Positions 1-14,654 are shown, counted from the stretch's first letter. The stretch is 64,000 bases of DNA from Antennarius striatus (GCF_040054535.1 NC_090781.1:17706260-17770259), one strand, 5' to 3'. The notes: generated from the sequence alone by a model not told the origin. Made by a program: numbers and translations.

Positions 1-445
1 CCTGCTTTTGTAGAATTTAGCTATACTATGATATGCAGTACTGTATTCTGCGATAAAGGCAAATGTCACTGAGCTAACAAGCTAATGGCAAGTATATTTA
101 TGCATAAATACATAAATTCAGTGGAAAACTTCAAAACTCAACCAAGGTTCGAGGCAGAGCAGCTTGAGGGAAACCAAAAATATTTTCTCCATCATGAATG
201 ATTCAGTTTCACCAAAGTAAAATTTTTGAGCAATTATTTCCCTAAGATGCTTGTAGAGGCTAAGAAATAGAGCTTAAGCGACCTGAAGAGCACAAAAGAT
301 CAACTCAGCCAAATTAAATGTTGTTCATAATGCTAACTGGCGGAATTGACAGAATTCCCAGCTCAGCACGAGTCCTTGAAGTATTCACATCATTATGGCA
401 TGGGACCTCCATATTGTTTAAACTCGTCTCCTCTTCCTCCCTCAG

Positions 446-751
446 TTCTCCAGCCTGTACCTGGTCTCGCTGGTGGTCATCCTCATTGGCTTCATCACCT
501 TCAACGCTGTGCCCACACCCACTAGCCCAGCAGACCCCGCCCCCTCTTCATCCTCTTCCACATGGGAGGAAGTTTGTGATGATGATGATGATCCTGTGGC
601 CACTCAGAATGACATCACCAGCCATGAGGTCATCACCACGATCACCATAGAGGAGGAGGAGGAGGAGGAGGAGAGAAGAAAGGTGGCTTCACAGAGTCTC
701 AGACAAGGAAACGAAGATGATGATGGTGGTGGACGAAGCACTAAACTGTGA
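446..751 (+). CDS. SLC35F1/F2-like transporter, last coding exon (partial)
   Basis: This is the final coding exon of a multi-membrane-span protein whose body lies left of the window. A polypyrimidine tract and CAG end at 445, and the exon opens in phase 0 with FSSLYLVSLVVILIGFITF, a hydrophobic last transmembrane helix. A hydrophilic cytosolic tail follows, with an Asp run, a run of eight Glu and a basic patch, ending in a TGA at 749-751 (101 residues). The helix pattern resembles the last helix of the SLC35F1/F2 family of drug/metabolite-superfamily transporters. SLC35F2 is favoured because its human gene is on 11q like most neighbours, but the acidic tail is not diagnostic. Clustered AATAAA signals lie at about 975-995. 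Family assignment is moderate; the exact paralogue is inference. Confidence 0.6.
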   Translation, partial: FSSLYLVSLVVILIGFITFNAVPTPTSPADPAPSSSSSTWEEVCDDDDDPVATQNDITSHEVITTITIEEEEEEEERRKVASQSLRQGNEDDDGGGRSTKL

Positions 752-2520
<1,769 letters not shown>

Positions 2521-2779
2521 CCACACCTTGAAATCGCTACAACAGGAAAACACATCCTGCAACGTGTCAATCCAAGCATCTGTATTTATGTTTGGACGGA
2601 AACGTCCGTCGGTTTCTGTATCAGGTAGAGGCACGATTAATATTTGCTCATAAAGATAAAAATGTGTTGCAGTAAAAGAATAAAATCAGAAAAAAACTAA
2701 CAAAATTATTCACAGAAAATCTTCCTGACACACTAAACAGTTCAAATAATGTGATCCCGCTAGCATGCTAGCTCCCTCG

Positions 2780-5700
2780 CTATCGCCGGGCGGGTTTGGG
2801 CATGATGTAAACTTTGACGGGTTTGCTGAAGGGAATGATCCCTTCTACGGCGGCCTCTGGTGGTGGGAGGCCATCGATGCTGTCACTCCATCCCTGCTTC
2901 GAGGGGCTGCAGAGGGATGAGGTTGGAGAGGAGCTGTAGGCCAGCAGGAGGCGCACTTCAATCTGGGACGGCTCTGGAAAAGAGAAACAGTTAAAAAAAC
3001 AAAATGAGGAAAACATCACAAACCTTTAACTCTCTGACTGACAGCTTTTCTTTAAGTTGGACTCCACATTTATCCTCTCTATGAATCTCTTACCCGGTAG
3101 TTGTGTTCTGTGTGGACTCACCTGTCCAGGCGCTGTGTGACAGGTACACCTGTGTGATGAGTCTGTGCCTGTCGGGTCCAGGCTTCCTGAAGTCAGCAGG
3201 TTTAGGGTGGATCACATGACTCTGGCCATCAGGATACAGAACCTGCAGACGTGGATCAGAGTGGATTTCAGAACCAAACTTATATTTGTTCCGTATCATT
3301 CGTGTACCTGTGCCGACTCACCTGGACTCTGACCGTGTTCTGAGGATCCCGGACGTGCTCCAGTGTTGCGTCGATGTCTAGCGCCACCACCAGGCCTGAT
3401 GTGAACCTCAGGGGGTTGTCAGACTCCCCTGTTGGCTCTATGATGGTGGCCGAGGCCCGATGGATCTGTGAGAGGAGACATGCCGGTGACTCGGTGCTGG
3501 TTGGACCAGCAGGACACTTCTACTGCTGGTGATGGTTTACCTGCTGGGGCAGCATGAGCTGCAGTAGACTGCTCTGTCTCAGGGTCGACTGGAGGATCTT
3601 CACCAGCTCCGCGGGTTTACTGGACGACAGTCGCGGCATCACCTCCAAAAGTTGATCCACAAAACTGTCCTGCATGAGAGACAGTTCTGCCACAAAAAGT
3701 CTGAGGAGACAGCAGACCAGTAAAACCAGAAAAGTTGTGTTTAACAGTTTGTTTCCTTAATGATCCAGATATAATAGATCCATATTTTTGATGCTGAACA
3801 AACAGACGATACCTCTGAAAAGACTCAACTTCCTGCAGGAACTTCTCACAGTGGTTGATGAGGATCTCCAACCTGAGGACAGATGACAGACTGACTGCAG
3901 ACAGACAGACTTCAGACAGGTCTGGACTCTGAATGTGTGTTTGTAGACTGACCCCAGCCTGCTGCGGGCCAACAGGGCCAGCTGCAGAGCCTTGGCCTGG
4001 AGGCGGACATGATGGACGGTGGCCACCTGCCTGCTGTCCAAACCGCTGTAGAGAAACTCCAGCTTGTAGCTCTCCTCTAAGATCTGATAAAGTCACACAG
4101 TCAGTGAGGGCACGTGTGTGTGTGTGTGTGTATGTGTGTTTGCATGTGTGTGTTTGCGTGTGTGTGTGTGTGTGCGCGTGCGCACGTGCCCTGACCTGCT
4201 GGGCCGCTGCAGTCGCCGTCACATTCTGTTTAAGGCTAAGAGGAACCGCCATGTTCCACAGCCTCTCCTGCAGAGCCTGAACCAGTATGAAAGCCCAGTT
4301 AAACAGGCATCAGAACCAGACCAGTCCACACACACCAGACTCAACACACACATACATATACACACACATACTTTGATGAGCAGCAGCTGACAGCGGAGGT
4401 ATGTGGCACAGAAATCAGCGGCTCCAGCCAGTTCTGTCTGAAGCTCCCCCAAACGACAAAGGTCTCTGAAACGGAGGAGGGGGTCTGGTTACCAGAGCAA
4501 CCATCCGTTGCACCTCAGTTTCGTCCCATCTGCTCCTCTGGTCTTGTCTAATAAAGTTTAGTTTAAAGCTCCTACAGGGGAACGTAAGCCCAGAGAGCTA
4601 CATTTGTTCAGTCGTCCCCTGGAAATTAAATATCAAACACGTCCTGTTTCCACTGATGAAGAGTTTAAACAGAACCAACTCTGATCCTCAGGATGGTCCA
4701 AGTAGAACTGAGCTAAACAATATAATCCTCAAAAAGATGTTCTACTTGACTGGTCCAGAGATGTTCTACTCTCAAGGAAGGAGAATCACTGTCACACCGA
4801 GTTAGCGTAGGTCTACGGGTCTGTACCGGATGGTGAAGTCCAGTAGGTCCTGAGCTCCCGGCGCCTCCAGATTCTGGATGGTGCTCACCCGGTTGAGACT
4901 CTGTTGAAGGAACAGCTGAGCCGACTCTACAGAACCCGAACCACGACTGGAGTCCACCAGGTCCAGGCGTCTGCCAGGCAGCTGAAACACAGAAGGAGTG
5001 ATTATTCTGACAAGCTATAGCAACTGAACCCAGACGTGTTTCAGGAATTTAATCTACCACCAGGACCATTTCCAGGAGTAATCCACTGACTGATTTTCAG
5101 ATACAATTCAAATAATCCAGGAATGTAGTCCTGCAGAACTTCATTGTTACTACTGCAGTATTTCAAATCTCACTCTCAGCGGCGGTACAAGGTGGGACAG
5201 ACTGTCCCTCAGGTAGGCGTAGTGTCTGAAGGTGTGGTCCGAGAACAGCGCCGGCATGGTGTGGCATGACTTGGCAGCATTGAACACCAAAACCAGAACC
5301 GCAATGTCTGAGATCCACGTGTCAAGAGACAAAAACATGGCGCACAAGCTGACCCCAGCAGGTCAAACACTCATGTTTGTCCTCAGATGAAGGAAGGATA
5401 CAGGCTGGATCATCCATGTCAGGCTCCGGGGTGTCGAAGTACGGGTGTGTGCTGAGCAGTTCAGGCACCAGGGGTAAGACCAGGGTCGGGTGACGGGAGC
5501 CCAGGAACTTCAGGCACCTGAGAAGAGGAGAAGGATCAAATCCAAACATTTCAGTCGTCGCTGGGGTCCATGTGTTCCAGAACTGTTACTAAGCAGAGAC
5601 GCAGGGTCTTACTTCCAGACCGAGTTGCGGTCGGTGGGATACTTGTTGAGGTTCTTGAGCAGCTCCAGCAGAGCCAGCTGGATGCACTCTTTGGTGGAGA

Positions 5701-8700
5701 CGTTGGTGTAACAGATTAACTCATGGAGAGCTTCTCTGATGTCACGCGACGAGTCCTGGAGATGACACAGACTTGAAGAACGAGTCAAAGACAGTTAGAA
5801 AGACCCTGCAATTGACAAGTACCTCCAGCACGGCCAGCACCGTGTCCAGCTGGTCCTCTCTCAGTGTGATGTGGGTCGAGATTTCTCTCAGGACGTGGAT
5901 CGACTGGAGCCTCACTTCCTCGATCTCATCGTTAAACATGTCCACCAGGAAGTCCAGACACTTCTCAGCAAAGCTGGGGGAGGAACGAGCCAGTTTGCAC
6001 AACGCCTCCACCGCCGCGATCCGCACCTCTGAAGACGAGTGAGTCACATTTTACAATCAATACCAGGAGACACCACAGCAGGATGAAGGTTTCTGATCGA
6101 CGTACCAAAGAGCTCGTCCTCAAGGCCGTGAACGAAGGCTCCGCAGGCCCCTGAGGCAATCAGGTTCACCGTGTTGCTGTCCAGCTTCTCTTTGGGGGCG
6201 TCGTCAGCCCACTTCCGTCCAGACGAGAACTCTCCAGAAGCAAAGAGGTCTTTGGCCCTTTCATGAGCCGTTCTCTTCCTCTGAAAAGACAGTAGGACGA
6301 GGCAGTGATTGGTCAGCCCGACCATTTCTCTCAAATGATTTCATAGTGAATCGTAAATTTTAAGATGTCAATATCTGCTGGCTGAAGATTTTTATCGTGA
6401 AGGTTTGCTGGGTTTCCTCATTTACGACAACAAATGAAGGGTTCTGGAGAAAAGTCGTCTCACCCTGAGGTCCGACATCAGCTTCTTGTCCAGAGTTTGC
6501 TCCAGGAAGTGGGGACTGACCTGCTGCATTGAGCCCTGAAAGGTAGAAGGGGGGGCAGGGGGGTTAGCGCGTTTGCGATGCTCATCGTAAAGGTTGACTC
6601 AGGATGTTTGATGTGAGAAAACTTTCATCCTCCTCCCTCACCAGCGTTTTGGTGGCCTGCACTCGGACCATCCAGGAGCTGTCGCTGACCATGTGACTGA
6701 TCTTCCCAAAGGCATCGTCGACCAGCCGGATCTCCTCATTGGACGATGGGATGGGCACGATGCTGATGTCACAGTGAAAGGACCAGAAGGTATTCAGATA
6801 AACGTCATCATAATCATTGTGAAGCTAAACTGAAACAAGACAGCGTTTATCTGTCACTCCTTTTTAACCTTCAGGTCTGTTCACTGATTTGTTGTCGTCT
6901 GTCTCCTCACCTCTCAGGATACAGCTGGCTAAGCACCCAGACCATCTGAACGGCTGCAGAGCGAACTTGCTCGTAGTCGTCCGACAGCAGCCTGCAGGCC
7001 TGCGAACATTCAGCAGCATGATGTTCAACACGTGTGTTACTCATGGGAGGCTTTCCGTCACGTCGGTCGGTTTGTTACCTGCTCGTAAATTATCTCCTGG
7101 ATCTTCATTCCTCTCTCATGCAGCTGCAGCTGCAAAACAAACCAATCATCAGTTTTTCCAACAGAGTGACAACCTTCCTGACCACAGCGGCCTGATCAAA
7201 GCGGGTCGGATCCCAGTCAGGTTGTAATTAGTGTAGTTTAAACAGGTGTCAGAGTTGTCCTACCATAGCCTTGAGTGCGGCGGTGCGGACTCTGGGGTCC
7301 TGGTCGCCAAAGAAGTCACTGATGATACTCTGAACGTCCCTCAGTCCCCCTGCAGCAACAGAAGAAACATGAAGAGCTGATTCAACATCATCGTCCTTCT
7401 ATCTGTCTCACATGGAATGTCTCTGATGATGGTTTCATTTTGACATACAGCATACAGGTGAGTTTTGGTGAATTTGCCCCCATGCAGTGTTGAGGTGAAC
7501 AACATTAGCTTTATCCTGAGATTTCTTTTCTAAAAAGGTTCTTAGTGTTTCAGACCTGATGGTGCCCCCGGTCCCTCTTCTTTAGCCAGAGGACAGTCCA
7601 CCATTCCCAGACATCCCAGCAGCTGCAGACATTTGTTCCTCACCCCGAAGTACATATCATTCAGATGCTGCCAGGACAGACGACAGACAGGTTAGCTTTG
7701 TCTCTGCTGAATCAGAGCTGGACGAAGGAGACGTGATGCGTGGAGTCACCTTGCAGGCCACCTCTATGAGCCTCTGTCTGACAGCAGAACTCTCAGGTAG
7801 TTGGGTCCCAATGACCAGCAGAGTGTCCATCAGCTGGGCCAGAACCTGGTGGGACTCTGAAGCACACACAGACGTTCAACTTCAGTGTTTAAATATCTCA
7901 GATTAGACACGTTATGGTACTCAGGTAAACTGGGTAACTATGATGGTATTCAGTCGTTTATTTTAACATTCATATGTTTTACTTTGGCACTATTTTAAAG
8001 CAAATTACATTTTTATTTTGACCGATCCTCACAGAGGGTTTCATCAAGTCTCTTCTTTAACTGGTTTCTGGTGCTTAAAATCTCTCCATTCATCTCAGTA
8101 AAGCAAAAGTGTGTCTTACTCTCATTGCTGAGTGTGTTGATGGCGTCGTTCACGATGCCGTCGGGGCTGAAGCCTGGCGTTTTGGACAGCAGACCCAACA
8201 GCGAGGCGATCTTCAGCCTCACAGAGTTATCAGTCTCCTGCAGGGAGGACAGCAGCATCACATGAGCTCTGCCGTTATAATGATGAAGCTCCTGCTCCTC
8301 CATCACCACTGTTTACCTTATAGTAGTGCTCCAACAGAATCCTAACCACACCCTCCACGCTCTCAGTCTCCACAGGCTTACGAGCAAACTGAAGCAGGTA
8401 CTGCAGTGCGTCTGTGGAGTTGGTGGCCTTACAGAGGTCGATGTGCAAAGCTGCAGACTTACTGGGTTTGGAAAGACGCAGTTTCTTCGCTGGAGCTTCT
8501 TCATGAGGAATCTGTTGGTGCATAAAAGAAGTTATTCCCATAAATAGTTGCCAAAGGTCAGGGGGAGTGGTTTTGTCTTAACTTCTTGTAAAACTAGCTG
8601 TCATTCTTCCTTTTCATTCAATGAAACGTCATATAACTAATACTGTACTATGAGGCGTTCATGAAGCAGTAGATTGGTGAAGGCTGGTGGATATTAATGT

Positions 8701-9175
8701 TTCACCAGAAGGATGTAAGAGAGAAAACACCTGGTCACAGCGATACAGGTAGAACCTAGCTGAAACAACAAACTGGGCCAAGTCTGTCATTAATTTAATG
8801 TAATACAATATTTTAAATTGTAGAACCAAAGACTTAAAACCTTTATGTACATTTCTACATTAATAATACTTGACTTCAATTTAATTTCTATGAGTTGTAT
8901 CTGAAGGCGTATTTGATGAAACACCTGTTTATTGACATAAACAACATCCGACAAACCAAATTTAATTCAGACCCCAACAACAGATTTGATTGAAGGTATG
9001 ATTGTTAGCAGCTGGCTAACCCATGCTAGGTGGCTATTCGTTAGCTAGCTCGTTGGCTGTTTTAATCCACAGCGTTAAGTTATGGGTCTGTAAGGGCCGT
9101 TAGGAAGTTTCTTAAACTTACCTGTACAACTTTGGAAAACTCTTCATAAACTCTTTTCTTCAAATGTGCTGCCAT
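2780..9175 (-). CDS. INTS4: INTS4, Integrator complex subunit 4
   Basis: Twenty-four coding exons, at about 9122-9175, 8317-8511, 8120-8237, 7751-7859, 7554-7676, 7263-7349, 7079-7128, 6911-6995, 6642-6771, 6466-6539, 6105-6282, 5823-6033, 5613-5756, 5415-5520, 5175-5310, 4829-4982, 4371-4466, 4196-4280, 3952-4085, 3814-3877, 3541-3702, 3323-3466, 3120-3244 and 2780-2973, give a protein of roughly 970 residues. It begins [18 protein letters not shown] and ends [21 protein letters not shown]4 is the HEAT-repeat scaffold that holds the INTS9-INTS11 RNA endonuclease in the Integrator cleavage module, which processes snRNA 3' ends and terminates promoter-proximal Pol II. HEAT-type segments such as [14 protein letters not shown] and [18 protein letters not shown] occupy the N-terminal half; the C-terminal third holds the conserved [13 protein letters not shown]-type and [18 protein letters not shown] blocks. 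No frame breaks were seen. A CpG-containing start region lies at 9150-9250. Confidence 0.97.
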
Positions 9176-9949
9176 GTTCGGCTGCGGACGGTTAGCTAAG
9201 CTTTCCTATTCAGCCGCAAACACAGTATTGTCCCTTAAGACGTTCCGTACGGAGGAAGTTTTTTTTTTTTAAATAAATCTTTATTGACACCAGTTATATA
9301 CAAATATATATTTATATAACACGAATATTACAATAAAAAAAGAGTTTAATTGAACATTAATGAACATTTTATTACTATTGTTTCTTTTAATCTTGATCAC
9401 CATAGTGGAACAGTTCTTGCTGGAATAGACCGAAATTTGATTTGGAGTTCGTCCATTTCTTTGATTAATGTATAGTCTGACATTTTGGCTAAAACTTTAC
9501 AGCATATTTAGGAAAATAATTTGGTGCTTTTTTTAATTACGTACTAATTCTCAATAAACTCAAATTCCATCCCAAATAATGACCTCTCTATTTTCTTCTT
9601 CTACGATTTACGCTTCGTCTTCGTTGGTGTTTAAGAGTCGCTAGAATCCATAGAGTCACATTACCGCCATCTGCTGGAAATCAATATTTCTGAAAAATCA
9701 GTAGTTTCTTCATTCTCTGCAGCCCAGCCTGTTAGCTCGACTGTCTCCACTCCTGACGTCACGCCTGTGATCAGAACTGATTACTGATTAGACAGGAAGT
9801 ATTTAAACAAGTCGTCGCATGTTGGTGTGTCCACCCATGTGTTCATGTTGTGTTAATGAGGACCACTGACAAAAATTTTCTCTTAAGTGAGTAATACAGT
9901 ATTTTTATTGGGTATTTTTACTGACACTAGGATTTATCGGGGGGATCTA
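9176..9949. other. Intergenic: INTS4 promoter and 3' UTR of the Ig gene
   Basis: The INTS4 promoter must lie just right of 9175. The stretch 9260-9600 is AT-rich with no coding potential. The 3' UTR of the minus-strand Ig gene enters from the right, with a TTTATT (AATAAA on the minus strand) at about 9904-9909. Nothing else is recognisable. Confidence 0.5.
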
Positions 9950-10905
9950 TCACCAGTCAGCAGGTGTTCTGGTTCTGTCTCGTCTCCATGTTAACATCCA
10001 CATTATGACCACCAGTGCTGGCAGAGTCACACAGAATAGGATGCGGGTGATGGGAAGGTGGGTGGGGCAGTCGGAGGATGGAAGAATCTTTTTCTGGTCA
10101 CTGAGAGGATCCTCGAACAGAAAGATGGACATGAAGTCCAGGAACACCCTGACATCTTCTTCCGTGATCACCTGACACCTCCACCTCCTGCTGTTGTCCT
10201 CCCTCTGCAGAGTTGTGACTAGGGTGACGTGGCAGTGAGAGTGACCAATCAGCTGGTACCTGTGTGACATCATTGCAGAACAGTGAATCCTGTGTGCTTT
10301 TTGTGGAAAACTTTACATTATTGTTCTCCAGACCTGCTTCCTGTTTGCAGCACCATTCCATCTTCATCCATCCAGCTCAGCTTTAGCATGCTGGAGTACT
10401 TGCAGCTTCCAGCATCGTAGTAGGTGTACAGGATGCAGTTGAGGCTGAGGTTTCCACCAGGCTGCAGGTCAGTGACGGTTGACGGCGATGTGATGCTCAG
10501 CAGAGACAGGTAGATGTCACCAAAGTACTCTTTGTCTCTCTTGCAGACGTAGGAGCCAGCGTCGTTGACCTGAAGCTGACGGAGGCTGATGGAACAGTTG
10601 GTTGTGACGGACAGACGACTGGCCTTGTCTGAACCTGCCTTTACCAGTCCTCTGTTGACCAGCTGAGTGTACTGTATGCCCTTGCTTCTGTAGAAGAACC
10701 AAGAGATGAAGGAGCAGTCACTGGAAACCAGTTTGGCACAGGGGATGACAATACCATCTCCCAGTCTGGTGTACATGAACACTTCTTCTACGCAAGCGAC
10801 ACCTGGAAGGAAGGAAGGAAGGAAGGAAGGAAGGAAGTTTTTTTATATTGATTTTCTACTTCTCTTTCAAAGGCAAGGTGGGACATCAACATTGTCAGAG
10901 TCCAC

Positions 10906-10985
<80 letters not shown>

Positions 10986-11182
10986 GTAGCTTCACAATCC
11001 TGGTCTGAGGTCAGGGGCTGCTAACCTTAAACCCTAAAAAAAGAGCAGGTTTGAGTGTCTCCACTGGTAACAAACAAACACACACACACACACACACACA
11101 CACAACAGGCTCACACCTGTGTGCATCACAGCTTACCTGTTAGCAGGCAGCACAGCAGCAGCAGACGGTTTCTGTCCATCAT
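9950..11182 (-). CDS. Two-Ig-domain type I membrane protein, not identified
   Basis: Three exons, 11137-11182, 10346-10802 and 9950-10259, join in frame (phases 1 and 2) to a 270-residue protein. It has a signal peptide (MMDRNRLLLLCCLLTGVACV), a V-like Ig domain (Cys in IVIPCAKL, partner in AGSYVCKR, about residues 25-120), and a second Ig domain (Cys in LSLNCILY and RRWRCQV, with an extra Cys in AGSCKYS). A transmembrane helix (RILFCVTLPALVVIMWML) and a tail of about 13 basic residues without ITIM or ITAM motifs follow. The architecture is that of an adhesion or immune receptor chain; ligand and partners are unknown. I do not recognise a mammalian orthologue, and human has no such gene between INTS4 and KCTD14 that I recall. 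The second intron uses the donor AG/GTCTGG; reading on to the next GT would meet an in-frame stop. It may be one of the teleost-specific Ig families. Confidence 0.85.
10804..10984. repeat. GGAA and TCTA tetranucleotide microsatellites
   Basis: An (AAGG)n tract at 10804-10837 sits immediately next to the splice acceptor of exon 2 of the Ig gene. On that gene's strand it is a CCTT pyrimidine tract, so it probably serves as the polypyrimidine tract. A pure (TCTA)n array of about 19 units follows at 10906-10984. Both are in intron 1 of that gene. Confidence 0.95.
11077..11104. repeat. (CA)n microsatellite
   Basis: About 14 CA units in intron 1 of the unnamed Ig gene, just downstream (on its strand) of the signal-peptide exon. 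Confidence 0.95.
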
Positions 11183-12278
11183 GTTGGCGTTTTCTTTTCT
11201 GCTGCTGCTGTGTTCATCTGTCGATGGTTTCCTGTCATCTCAACATCACGCATACATCATTCTGTCCACACAGAGGACACGCCTACGTTTACCTCTTGTT
11301 ATTCAAGCAAAAAGAAGTTATTTCTTGATGAATCCACTGCTGTGTCATTAATCTCCTCCAAAGTAAGCACCAAATCCTCAGGGTCCCCTTAATTCTTGTT
11401 CAAAATGTATCTGTTAAAAGGGATTTTTGTGCTAAATCAAGAACAAACTTGCTTTAAACTTGCTTTAAATTCCAAAAATAAATTCCAAACTCCAACTCCT
11501 AAACCACTCAGTGAAAGAAAAAAAACCTGAGGCAAATCTGTTACAAAATGAGCCTACACATCAATTTTGGCAGTCAAAATACACTCCAGTAGATCTAATT
11601 GAAAAGATACTCCCATCAAATCACTTCGATGGAGTTCCCTTTAATTCAAAATAAGTAAATAATAATAATAAATAATAAAACAATTATTGTACAGTATTTA
11701 ACTACTTTTCACTATGTGTCGGTGCGAAATTTAACAGTTAGCATTTTTCCTTCGTATGGGGCTTTTAGGAGGAAATGTGACATTCTGCGGTGAACAGTTT
11801 GTAGGTTGACGTCCATGGTTCTCTGGCCTGATTTTTAGTTGACAAATGAAGTCAAAGCTCTATGACGAGCTTCCTGTTTCCAAGTCATGCTAACATAGCG
11901 TGTTCAGCAGGAACAAAGCTATGATACCTCTGTAACATTGGTTTAAAAAACTTCTAGCATTATTTGCTATTGAGTGAAGTTGACTTTTTCTGTTTTAGTA
12001 ATTTTTTTGTCACAGGATGTGAAACCACTCCTTGATTAAAAGCAGATAAATTAATTGGAAGAAGACTGAAGAGTATTGATTCACTTTAATTATCCATCAG
12101 TTCATTTTAATCCACCTCACTATAAATAGACTTTGTTGTCCCCCAGTGTCTAAAATCAAAAGTCTTTATTTGAACGGGTGCATCAACATGAAGCCTCACT
12201 TCTTTATGAAAACATGAACACTTTGTTATTTCCAGTTGTTTTTCTCTACTGTTGTGACTAAAACCAGAACACCTGACG
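11183..12278. other. Intergenic, AT-rich, includes KCTD14 3' UTR
   Basis: No exon is recognisable. The right end holds the KCTD14 3' UTR with a minus-strand AATAAA (TTTATT at 12165-12170). The left end should carry the promoter of the minus-strand Ig gene. Confidence 0.5.
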
Positions 12279-14029
12279 TCACCACCAGGTGAAGGTGAGT
12301 TTGTAGAAGCAGGTGTAGCTCTTGGACAGGAAACCCTTCTCTGTGATATGAGGCTTGATGCTAACCCTGTAGCCCTGACTCTCGATGTCCGTCTGTACAC
12401 AGTCCAGCAGGTCTTTGACTGATAAGACAGCCTTCCATGGTCCAAACGTCACCACGGACTCTTTGTCTGCCTCCAGGCTGTTGATGGCGTTCTCATACAA
12501 GCCCAAGTCTTCCTCCGTCTGCAGCACGCAGATCATGATGGTGGAGTGACGCGCGGCAATGGCCTCGGCTCTGGCAATGTGGATCAACACCTGGAAGAAT
12601 GAGTTCTCATGAATTCATTCATGAATTACCATTAACTTCATCAATGAATTTTCAATAATGTAATTCATGAATTCTCATTAACTTCATAAATTATTATTGA
12701 TATCATTCATGATTTCATGAATTGTTATTAATGTCACCAATTCTCATTAAATTCATTCATGAAACACCTTCATTCATAAATTCTCATTACTGTAATTCGT
12801 AAATTCTCATTAACTTCATTCATGAATCCTCATTCATCAATTTTTATTAATGTCATGAGTTCTCAGAACTTCATAAATTCTCATTAACTTCAAATAAATC
12901 CCGATTAGCTTTCATCAATAATTCCTCATTAACTTCATTAATAAATTGTCCCTGACTTCATTCGTGGTTTCTCATTGACGTCATGGGTCGGTGACTCTGA
13001 CCTCGATGTTTTCCTTGTAGTGAGGGACTCGAGACAGGAACTGCTGTCGTCCCACCAGCTCTCCAAACATCTGAGGTGTGTCCTCCAACAGCTTAATCAG
13101 CGGTTTGATGTTGTAAAACAGCGCCTCCTTGTGGACCTGCACAAACACCAGTTCATACAGTACACTGAGAGGACAGAAGTGATTTCTGATAACTGATCAA
13201 TAGTCATCATAAAGCCGAGTATTTACCTCAAGGATGTTCTCTTTTGGCAGCCGATCTGATCTCAGGAACTCCAGGACGGCGTTGAAGTGACCCCCGTCCC
13301 GGTCAATGAAGAACCGTCCCTGGGCATCCCTCTGGAGTTGGGTCTGACCGTTGAACATCTCTGCCAGCTTGGAGCCGGGGTGCTTTCTGAGGGTGCCCAG
13401 TGATGTGCTGAACAACTGACCACCCACGTTCAAATGCACAACTGGTGGGAGCTGAGAGGAAGATCATCAGTGGTCAGACCTGGATCAGGGGGAGACTGTA
13501 CACGCCCTTGGACACCCACTTTGAAAATAGCATGGTGGCAGTGAAGATGAATAACAGATCAATAGATACACAGATACACAATATTGATTGAACACAATCA
13601 TACTCAGCCGGTCTACAATCAGTTATTTCTTGTTTTTCTCATCAGCAGCGGTGAAAGGATCCACAAACAGGACTTAATTTCATTAAAGACTGAACATACC
13701 TTTTAAAAAATCGTTAACTTGAATTTACTGGAACTATTTCGTTTCATTTGTACAGTCAGGCTTCCGTCCTTCAGGACAGGTTTTATTTAGATGACAGCTG
13801 TTAGATCCTTCCGACCAACCGGATAGCGAATTACCACAAAGAAGCTCGTTATGCAGCGAAAACATTAGTCATTCTGGGTCACCTGTCAGCCCGCCACCAC
13901 CTGCTGCGTCAGGTAACCGGAAGCGCGTAAGGCTTCACGCGTGTCAACGCCGTGGAGCGGGTTTAGTTCTCTTACGGGAGTCGGGGCTGAAGACTGCTTC
14001 ACAGCCGACTTGTAGTCCTGCAGGCTCAT
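12279..14029 (-). CDS. KCTD14: KCTD14, BTB/T1-domain protein
   Basis: Four exons, 13976-14029, 13227-13451, 13002-13136 and 12279-12590, all join in phase 0 to 241 residues. The N-terminus MSLQDYKSAVKQSSAPTP is followed by a BTB/T1 domain (VVHLNVGGQLFSTSLGTLRK, then FFIDRDGGHF, EFLRSDRLP), the middle block IKPLIKLLEDTPQMFGE, and a C-terminal domain with ARAEAIAARHS, FGPWKAVL and the signature ending FYKLTFTWW. That ending matches KCTD14 as I recall it and separates it from KCTD21. KCTD proteins oligomerise through BTB and many act as Cullin-3 adaptors; KCTD14 itself is poorly characterised. Its position beside INTS4 and AAMDC matches human 11q14.1. The start is the ATG before the first donor; exon 2 alone has no upstream in-frame ATG. 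Confidence 0.94.
12600..12990. repeat. AT-rich minisatellite in KCTD14 intron 3
   Basis: About 15 diverged copies of a unit close to TTCATGAATTCTCATTAAC (roughly 22-28 bases) fill nearly the whole intron between the last two KCTD14 exons. The units are rich in ATTCATGAAT palindromes. Confidence 0.85.
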
Positions 14030-14654
14030 CTTCTCTGCTCAGGTGGGAGCCGATTGTCTCTGCCGCTGGACAGGTCGTAAGCGATGGGCGTGGCCTAACC
14101 CGGAAATGATGTTTTCGTGCCGAGAGGAGGAGTCACTCATTCAAATCAGACACAATAATCCGCAAACACGCTAATGAAGATCGTGTTGGTACTTAGAGTC
14201 GCGTGATTTTATTTATTCAATGTATTTGATCATATTAAGGGGATTAAAAATCCACAAATCTGAAAACGAATCTGATTATGCATTAGTTATAATCTAATTA
14301 CTGGTTAATATATTCACTAAGTAGGATATAATATGTCCTGAGTGAGACAGCTTCACGTTTTATGACGATGGCTCGCTGTCACGTGACTATGGGTCCAGAT
14401 AACGTGGACGAGTTTGTCTAAAACAAACAGGAAAAATAATCCTGTAATCAGGAGGGAGTGTCCAGTGAAACTTCCTAGCAATCCCTACCCATGAATTAAC
14501 TGTTGACACTCTAGAACAGCTCAGGACCTGTTATTACACTACATAGGAACTATCCAGGTCCAGGTCCGGGTGTCAGACTGAACAACTGGTTACCAGTATG
14601 TGTGAGTTTGAAGTGGCTCTTCATTTCTACTCATTAACAAGAAGACAACAGGAC
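14030..14654. other. Intergenic: KCTD14 promoter side
   Basis: The first 100 bases right of the KCTD14 start are GC-rich and should hold its promoter. The remainder is AT-rich with no recognisable feature before the RPS3 3' end. Confidence 0.5.

Noticed and set aside
3617-4252. Minus-strand 211-codon open frame with a His/Thr run
   Set aside because: Runs through INTS4 introns and exons in mixed frames; the CA microsatellite makes it look long.
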